Shown here piece after piece: positions 57,877-64,000 of a stretch of DNA of 64,000 nucleotides. Position numbers and translations under genes: made by a program. Under the pieces are notes generated by a model. That model did no database searches. It saw only the letters and a program-made list of their open reading frames with translations, and was not told where the DNA came from. How positions within the stretch are numbered: position 1 is the stretch's first letter; every line of letters begins with the position of its first letter. The stretch is taken from the NCBI GenBank assembly GCA_938028765.1, contig CALIZF010000008.1, positions 124,001-188,000 on the forward strand. Direction: 5' to 3'. Source of the stretch: an uncultured Paracoccaceae bacterium. Lineage in GTDB: Bacteria > Pseudomonadota > Alphaproteobacteria > Rhodobacterales > Rhodobacteraceae.

Positions 57877-58056
57877 TCAGGGCGTGGTGGAGGTGGACGA
57901 GCTGTTCGTCAGCGCAAGGCCGATGAAGGCCAGGAACGACACGCCCGCGATCACGCCGTCGGTGCCGAGCCCGGCCAGGACGCCGGCCTCGGCCTGCGCG
58001 TTGGCAGCGGACGACGCGCCGGCGAGGATCATGGCGCAAAGTACAAGTTTCTTCAT
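57877..58056 (-). CDS. Small YjbE-like secreted protein
   Basis: 59 aa. It begins MKKLVLCAMILAGASSAANA, a signal peptide, then a Gly/Ala hydrophobic segment (GVIAGVSFLAFIGLALTN) and a Ser/Thr tail SSSTSTTP. The plan matches the small YjbE proteins of Yjb exopolysaccharide loci, and YjbF- and YjbH-like genes lie upstream on the same strand. An AGAGGTC ribosome site precedes the ATG. It has its own probable promoter region (158-bp gap) and a strong terminator, so it may be made in excess of its neighbours. Confidence 0.8.
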   Translation of the reverse strand: MKKLVLCAMILAGASSAANAQAEAGVLAGLGTDGVIAGVSFLAFIGLALTNSSSTSTTP

Positions 58057-58077
58057 GGCGGACCTCTGTGGATGAGC

Positions 58078-58094
58078 CTACACCAGCTGTGTAG
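58078..58094 (-). promoter_or_regulatory. Palindrome upstream of the YjbE-like gene
   Basis: CTACAC / GTGTAG with a 5-bp centre, 22 bp before the start codon. It sits where a -10 or operator would be expected. The regulator is unknown. Confidence 0.4.
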
Positions 58095-58214
58095 CATCGC
58101 CGCAGGCGCGAGGAAAGGCGGATTGACGCGATCGGGCCGCGGATCGGCGGGGAGTCGCGGAAATCACACAGCGTTTCGCCCGGGTCGCCCGGTTTCGCGG
58201 CGGCGGGCGATGGC

Positions 58215-58892
58215 TCAGCGCATCGGATCGACGATGACCGCATAGCCGCCCGCCTCGCCGATCCACTGCCGCGACTGGCGGATCCGGCCCGTCCGGTCGA
58301 ACCAGTAGCGGTTCTCGACCGTCAGGCCATCCGCGCCCGCACAGGTCTCGGCCACCACCGTCGTCGGAACCGTCAGCCCGATCAGCGACAGCGTCTCCGC
58401 CCCTGCCGGCGCCAGCGTGCAGTCGAGCGCGACCTTCCGCGTCGCATCGGTGCCGGTCAGATAGTCGTGGACGCGGCGGTGCCCGCCCGCGCCGCGCCGC
58501 AGCGCCGCCGCCTCGGGCGCGTCGGCCGACATCAGGTCGGGGCCAAGGCCGCGCGTCGCCACGAGCACGCCGTCGCGCAGCGCCAGCGTCACCGCATTCG
58601 CGGTGGAATAGACGGTGACGCGGCCGTTCCGCGCGATCGCATTGAGCGCCGCGATCTGCCTCGAGGCTTCGAGCCCGACGATGGCGACCGGCGCCGCCGA
58701 TCCGTCGATCGCCGCGCGCGTCGGCAGCGCGGGTGCCGCCGGGGCACGCCGCGCCGCCCCAGTCACCCGCGCAAGAAGCGCATTCCCGACCTCCAGATAG
58801 AACGAGGTCTGCCCGCGCTGCGTGTCCGGGGTGCCGCAGCCGGCCAGCGCGACCAGCGCCGCCGCTGCGGCCAACCGCATCCCTACCGCCAT
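58215..58892 (-). CDS. YjbF-family lipoprotein, exopolysaccharide export-linked
   Basis: 225 aa. N-terminal lipoprotein signal with lipobox ALAGC (VALAGCGTP). The rest matches the YjbF/GfcB group: SFYLEVGNALLARV, IVGLEASRQIAALNAIARNGRV, RDGVLVATRGLGPDLMSAD, and a C-terminal YWFDRTGRIRQSRQWIGE. It probably sits in the periplasm anchored to a membrane and helps secrete a polysaccharide. ATG 58892 overlaps the YjbH stop; ATG 58880 is an alternative. A YjbG homologue is not seen. Confidence 0.85.
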   Translation of the reverse strand: MAVGMRLAAAAALVALAGCGTPDTQRGQTSFYLEVGNALLARVTGAARRAPAAPALPTRAAIDGSAAPVAIVGLEASRQIAALNAIARNGRVTVYSTANAVTLALRDGVLVATRGLGPDLMSADAPEAAALRRGAGGHRRVHDYLTGTDATRKVALDCTLAPAGAETLSLIGLTVPTTVVAETCAGADGLTVENRYWFDRTGRIRQSRQWIGEAGGYAVIVDPMR

Positions 58893-61033
58893 ACCCGCCC
58901 CCAGGACGCATCCAGCGCCGGCCCGTGCGCGCCCCGCACCGCCTCGTAAAGCCGCCCGTCGACCGACAGCCGCGCACCGCCGTCGCGCTGCACCGGGCGG
59001 ATCAGCGCGCCGGTCGCCGATCGGGTCGGCCGCCCGGCGATCGCGTTCAGCGGGATCGTCAGGCGGATGCCCTTGTCGAACGACCCCTCGCCGAACCGGC
59101 TGAAGGGCACGTCGGTCAGCGTGGCGAAGGCGCCGACGCGCCAGCCGTTGGCGAATTCGCGATCGAGCGACAGGGTCGCGCCGTAGTCGCCCGCAAGGTA
59201 GCGCCCGACGTCGAGCTGCGCATGATAGCCGTTGTCGAAGGCATAATAGGCCGACAGGTGCCCCGTCACGATGCCGTAGTCCCTGAACCCCAGCCCGCCG
59301 TCGAAGGCGCGCTGCCGGGCGTAGTTGATCTCGGCCCCGAGGGCGAGCCGGCTGCCGACCGGCTTCCACAGGAGTTCGGCCGAGACACCGCCGAACATCC
59401 GTTCAAGATAGCCGGCGGTGATACGGCTGTAGAGATTCTCGGCCGGCCGGGCGTACCAGGCGGCGGTCAGCGTTTCGACCACCGGATCGGCGCGGTTGTA
59501 GAGGTTCGCCTCCGACCGCACCCGCGGCAGCACCGAATCCGAGGCGCGCGTCGCCGTGTCGAGGTTGCCGATCAGCTTCTTGATGACCGACCCGCTGACA
59601 ACCACCCCCGGCGCGATATCGAACCGCCCCGACAGGCGCAGGCCGAAGTCGGCCCGCCAGGGGTTGTCGGGGTCGAACAGCGCGGTGTTGACATAGGGCC
59701 CCAGCGACCAGGCGAACCGGGGATAGAGACCCTCGCCCCGCATCGCGCCCGGCGGCAGGGGCCCTGCGGCGTCCGAGAACGCGACCCGCGCCCGCAGCGC
59801 CGCGGCGGCGTCCGGGGCGAATTCCAGCGCCTCAAGGTCGCTGCGGCGGATCGTGACGCGCGCGGCGGGCAGATTGCCCTCGACGGGGACGATGTCGAAG
59901 GTCTCGACACTGGCCGGCAGGACGCGCGCCATCGCCCGCGCCGCCCGACCGACCGCCTGCGCGGCGGCATCGAAGCGCGGGTTGCGGATGCGCAGCTCGG
60001 CCCGCGCGGGGCCAACCGCCAGCGCCTCGAGCACCAGGCCCTCGGCCGCCAGCGCCTCGGCCAGCGGGCCGCGCAGGCCCGCGGCCGGCGCGGGGCCGGC
60101 CGCCCAGGCCTCGTCCCAGGCACGGGGTGCCGCGGCGCGCGCCGGGCGCAGCGCCACGGGCTGCGGCGCGGGGCCATAGAGGAAGGCGCCGCCCGCCCGC
60201 TCCTTCGGGTTGAGCGCAACATGGGCGGCAACGCCGAACCGGTCGCCGTAGAGCCAGTAGGCGCCCAGGCGGATGCCCGGCGTGGGTTCGTATTCGGCGC
60301 CGAAGTTCAAGGACGACCGGCGCGCGAAGAGGCCCTGCCGCGGGCTGGTCTCCAGCCGGTAGGCGTCCGAGGAATACTCGGCCTTGAAACCCAGCCGATC
60401 GGTCGGCTGCCACTCGATTCCGCCGAACAGCGCCGCCGGCCCGCGAAACCACTGGCCGAAGTTCACCGTGCCCCCCGTCGGGTCCGAGGGCCCCGGCCGC
60501 GTGCCGGTCGAGAAAAGCGGATTGACCGTGCCGAAGCGGCCCCAGCCGAGCCCCGCGGTGACCTTGATCCGCGGCGTGAGGTGCTTGGTCGCCGCGATAT
60601 ACTCGCCCGAGAAGGTGCCGGTGCCGATAAAGTCCTGCAGGCCCACCGTCAGAGACGGCTGCCACCGCCCCTCGCGCAGCAGCCGGATGCGCAGGTCGAA
60701 GCTTCGGTCGTAATAGACGTCGCCCCGCCCGAACCCGCCGAGGATCAGCCCCGCAAGCCCGCTGTAGCGGAAACTGCCCTGCATCCACGGCGCGATCTGG
60801 AAGGTCAGCGTCGTGCGCGTGATCGCGCCGAACCCGGCGACCGACAGCGCCAGTTCCGCGTCACGCTGCATCTCGCCCGACGGCATGTCGATCAGGCCGG
60901 TGACGCCGTAGAAATTGAGCGTCGGCGCCGCGCGCTCGGCCGCGGCTGGCACGGCCGTCACCACGGCAAGCAGGGCCGCCAGCGCCGCGCCGCAGGCGGG
61001 CCGGGACCGCGGCAGGGGTCGGAAGGGTGTCAT
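58883..61033 (-). CDS. YjbH-family outer-membrane exopolysaccharide protein
   Basis: 716 aa, close to the E. coli YjbH length. Signal peptide ends near residue 32 (PAAAERA). The body is a YjbH beta-barrel-like protein: GVTGLIDMPSGEMQRDAELA, SFDLRIRLLREGRWQPSLTV and GLGWGRFGTVNPLF in the first half, and the matching YNRADPVVETLTAAW and GYLERMFGGVSAELLWKPVG in the second. Thought to form or support an export channel for the polysaccharide. It is ATGA-coupled to the sugar transferase gene. Confidence 0.9.
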   Translation of the reverse strand: MTPFRPLPRSRPACGAALAALLAVVTAVPAAAERAAPTLNFYGVTGLIDMPSGEMQRDAELALSVAGFGAITRTTLTFQIAPWMQGSFRYSGLAGLILGGFGRGDVYYDRSFDLRIRLLREGRWQPSLTVGLQDFIGTGTFSGEYIAATKHLTPRIKVTAGLGWGRFGTVNPLFSTGTRPGPSDPTGGTVNFGQWFRGPAALFGGIEWQPTDRLGFKAEYSSDAYRLETSPRQGLFARRSSLNFGAEYEPTPGIRLGAYWLYGDRFGVAAHVALNPKERAGGAFLYGPAPQPVALRPARAAAPRAWDEAWAAGPAPAAGLRGPLAEALAAEGLVLEALAVGPARAELRIRNPRFDAAAQAVGRAARAMARVLPASVETFDIVPVEGNLPAARVTIRRSDLEALEFAPDAAAALRARVAFSDAAGPLPPGAMRGEGLYPRFAWSLGPYVNTALFDPDNPWRADFGLRLSGRFDIAPGVVVSGSVIKKLIGNLDTATRASDSVLPRVRSEANLYNRADPVVETLTAAWYARPAENLYSRITAGYLERMFGGVSAELLWKPVGSRLALGAEINYARQRAFDGGLGFRDYGIVTGHLSAYYAFDNGYHAQLDVGRYLAGDYGATLSLDREFANGWRVGAFATLTDVPFSRFGEGSFDKGIRLTIPLNAIAGRPTRSATGALIRPVQRDGGARLSVDGRLYEAVRGAHGPALDASWGRVWR

Positions 61034-61734
61034 GCGCTCGGGGCCCCGCGGTCGGTGATGCTCGGCACCCTAGGCGCGGCGGTCTGGCGCGGCAAGCGCC
61101 GTCCACGCGCCCCGCGGCGTCCAGGGCCGCGGCGCAACACCCGCGCGGCCGTCCACCACAGGATGGCGATGTCGAGCCAGACCGTCCGCCGTCGCTGATA
61201 GATCAGATCGAGCCGCGCTTTCCGCGGCACGCAGCGGCGGGCATAGACGGCATCGGTCTCGGCCGGCGTCCGGCAGGCGGCGAGGATACGCTCTTCCCAC
61301 CGATGCGCCGCCAGGGTTGCAAGGCCCGTGATGCCGGGACGCGACCGCAGGACGGCGGCATAGAGGTCCGGGAACCGCTCGACATAGGCGCGCAGCGGCG
61401 GGCGCGGTCCGACCAGGCTCATGTCGCCGCGCAGGACGTTCCACAGCTGCGGGATCTCGTCGGCGCGCATCCGGCGCAGGATGGCGCCGGTCGGCGTGAT
61501 CCGCGCCGCCTTGTCGGCCCCCGTGACCCCCGAATCGGCCGGCGCGACCGTCATCGTCCGCAGCTTCCACAGCGCAAAGCCTGCGCCGGGCGCCCGCATC
61601 CGTTCCGACACATGGAACAGCGGCCGCCCTTCGCGCCCGAGCGCCCAGAGCGCCAGCGCCGCAAAGGGCAGCGCCAGCAGCAGCGCCAGCCAGAGCGACA
61701 CCACGACATCGAAGACGCGCTTTGCGGGCGTCAT
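61030..61734 (-). CDS. Sugar transferase (undecaprenyl-phosphate hexose-1-P transferase type)
   Basis: 234 aa. First gene of the exopolysaccharide operon; members load the first sugar phosphate on the lipid carrier at the inner membrane. An N-terminal membrane helix (about residues 8-32) precedes LWKLRTM, then RADEIPQLWNVLRGDMSLVG and PRPPL, the family signature. Unlike WcaJ-type proteins it lacks the N-terminal four-helix half, so it is the short PglC/RfbP-core type. The C-terminal 40 residues are Arg-rich and not conserved. Confidence 0.92.
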   Translation of the reverse strand: MTPAKRVFDVVVSLWLALLLALPFAALALWALGREGRPLFHVSERMRAPGAGFALWKLRTMTVAPADSGVTGADKAARITPTGAILRRMRADEIPQLWNVLRGDMSLVGPRPPLRAYVERFPDLYAAVLRSRPGITGLATLAAHRWEERILAACRTPAETDAVYARRCVPRKARLDLIYQRRRTVWLDIAILWWTAARVLRRGPGRRGARGRRLPRQTAAPRVPSITDRGAPSA

Positions 61735-61765
61735 CGCGCCCCCACACGCCCGGCCGCGCCCGTGC

Positions 61766-61995
61766 AGGGGGGGCTGCCTGCCCCCCCTCTCGCCTGCGGC
61801 AATTCACCCCCCCGGGAGTATTTGGGACAAGATGAAGCCCACAAGGGCAGCGGATGATTGCGCCGTCCGCGGAAGCGCAGGGATCCTGCATCGGCATCGC
61901 GCACGGCTGCGTCCCCTGCGGCGCCTGCTTCATCTTGTCCCAAATACTCCCGGGGGGTGAGCCGCGAAGCGGCGAGGGGGGCGGGAAGCCCCACT
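61766..61995. repeat. Inverted pair of hairpin repeats (copy 2)
   Basis: Arms at 61766-61837 and 61928-61995 face each other around a 90-bp spacer. The heads are exact complements over CTTCATCTTGTCCCAAATAC and CTCCCGGGGGG. Each head is followed outward by two GC hairpins (GCC-GCA-GGC and a G7/C6 stem left; GCCGC-GAA-GCGGC and GGGGC-GGGAA-GCCCC right). It lies between the sugar transferase and the epimerase genes. The spacer differs from that of copy 1. No supported gene in this 292-bp gap. Confidence 0.85.
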
Positions 61996-62026
61996 TGGGC
62001 CCCTGCGCCGGGGCCGACGGGCGCGA

Positions 62027-62830
62027 TCATGCCGCAAGCCCTGGCGCCGCGCGCCACTCTGCCGCGATGGCGGCCGGGTCGGCCGGATCGAGCGGCACCA
62101 GCGACGCAAGCAGGCGGCAGTCCATCACGGCATGGGCGACCGCCCAGGGCGGGGCGGGTCGCCAGACGTAGGGCACGCCCGCTGCCGCGAGGATTGCCGC
62201 GAGGTCGACCGCGCCGGGGCTGGCCACGTTCAGCACCGGCGGCAGCGCGGGCGCCAGCGCAAGCGCGGCGACCACGCGCGCCAGCGTCGCCGGGCCGATG
62301 CAGGACCGGCGAGGGCCGCTGCCGTCCGGGAAACGGTCGAATCGGATCGGCTGGCCGGCTGTCGCGGCCTCGACCGCGGCCTGCAGGGCGTCGGCCCCGA
62401 TCGCGTTGCCGATGCGCAGGACCGCGGCGCGACCGGCCAGCGCGCGCTCGGCCGCGAGCTTGGCCACGCCGTAGGGGGTTCTGGGTGCCGGGCGGCGCGT
62501 CTCGGCCGCCGCCGGCCCCGTATCGCCATAGACCGCGACGGTGGACGCGAACAGGACGCGCCGCCCGCGCGCGGCGGTGGCCACCGCATGGGCAAGGCGG
62601 GCGTTGATCGCAAGTTGGGCGTCGGTGCCGCGGGTCACGCCCGACAGGTCCAGCACCGCATCGCATGGGGGGATGGGGTCGGCTGAGAGCGGATCCCAGA
62701 GGGCCCAGCCCGGCCCGGCGGCGGCGCGCGCCTGCCAGACCGGGGTCAATCCCGTGGGGGGGCTGGCCAGCCAGGCTGCCCGCAGGCATCGCCCGATCCG
62801 CCCCGTTGCGCCGACCACCAGAAGCCGCAC
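62027..62830 (-). CDS. NAD(P)-dependent epimerase/dehydratase family protein
   Basis: 267 aa extended short-chain dehydrogenase-like protein. Rossmann loop VVGATGRIGRCLR near the start, FASTVAVYGDTGP with the Ser, and TPYGVAKLAAERAL with the YxxxK pair. It could act on a nucleotide sugar; its place behind the exopolysaccharide genes fits, but the substrate is open. The proposed start is GTG 62830 with GGAGGGG upstream; longer in-frame sequence to 63064 runs across the intergenic region. Confidence 0.82.
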   Translation of the reverse strand: MRLLVVGATGRIGRCLRAAWLASPPTGLTPVWQARAAAGPGWALWDPLSADPIPPCDAVLDLSGVTRGTDAQLAINARLAHAVATAARGRRVLFASTVAVYGDTGPAAAETRRPAPRTPYGVAKLAAERALAGRAAVLRIGNAIGADALQAAVEAATAGQPIRFDRFPDGSGPRRSCIGPATLARVVAALALAPALPPVLNVASPGAVDLAAILAAAGVPYVWRPAPPWAVAHAVMDCRLLASLVPLDPADPAAIAAEWRAAPGLAA

Positions 62831-62961
62831 CCGAACCCGTCCCCTCCGCCCTGCCTTGCCGCTGCGGCCGTAACCGCACGGAAGGATCCGGCGCGGCGGG
62901 ATCGCGCGCAAGGGGCGCGGCGCGGGCCGGCGGCTTTCTGCCGGGCGCTGCGGGCGCGCGG

Positions 62962-64000
<1,039 letters not shown>

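Overview
The window reads as a chromosomal segment of a high-GC alphaproteobacterium, most likely order Rhodobacterales. This is inferred from the gene content: a dnaG-rpoD pair without rpsU, a CcrM-type GANTC methyltransferase, SelO, bactofilin, YjbE/F/H exopolysaccharide genes, a carboxyspermidine pathway, an alpha-type SerC, and codons that end almost always in G or C. The window is gene-dense. I see no rRNA, tRNA, CRISPR array, insertion sequence, integrase or phage gene, so this looks like core chromosome with accessory catabolic modules.

Layout. 1-121: N-terminus of dnaE (minus). 341-4913: xdhABC, xanthine dehydrogenase plus its cofactor-insertion factor. 4953-8933: ABC transporter (permease and ATPase) divergent from the esterase tesA. 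9081-12382: GlcD-like flavoprotein, a fatty-acid-hydroxylase gene that looks frameshifted, and an MDR oxidoreductase. 12471-16176: trpA, a small exported protein, ychF and lldD. 16240-20257: dnaG-rpoD. 20671-26641: homogentisate operon (hmgA, fahA, MBL-fold protein, two small ORFs, FAD monooxygenase, DUF2783 protein) behind a promoter with a near-perfect palindromic operator. 26607-31336: metallophosphatase, then serA and serC divergent from serB, which is all three enzymes of serine synthesis. 31630-33602: nucleoside hydrolase overlapping an Mrr-like endonuclease. 33696-38183: selO, an EamA transporter, bactofilin, a PaaI-type thioesterase and an enoyl-CoA hydratase. 38216-39472: lytic transglycosylase lipoprotein. 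39625-45134: homoprotocatechuate meta-cleavage operon (hpaE-D-G-H-I) divergent from its likely MarR regulator. 45248-50972: carboxyspermidine decarboxylase and dehydrogenase, then glpD and glpK. 51062-56991: tamA-tamB. 56985-61734: YihY-family protein and an exopolysaccharide operon (sugar transferase, YjbH, YjbF, and a YjbE-like small protein). 62027-64000: NAD-dependent epimerase and ccrM (N-terminus beyond the window).

How the genes work together. Two separate aromatic ring-cleavage routes lie 18 kb apart: homogentisate to fumarate and acetoacetate, and homoprotocatechuate to pyruvate and succinate semialdehyde. Each has its own palindromic operator of similar 5-2-5 layout. Envelope functions are well represented (TamA/B, lytic transglycosylase, bactofilin, Yjb exopolysaccharide).

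Most unusual features. Two loci (49199-49411 and 61766-61995) carry a pair of inverted, hairpin-bearing repeats around a 76-90 bp spacer. The MBL-fold protein of the homogentisate operon lacks two canonical metal ligands. The FAD monooxygenase and DUF2783 protein may be a two-component hydroxylase feeding homogentisate. The fatty-acid hydroxylase appears to have lost one G. TamB carries about 100-residue internal tandem repeats.
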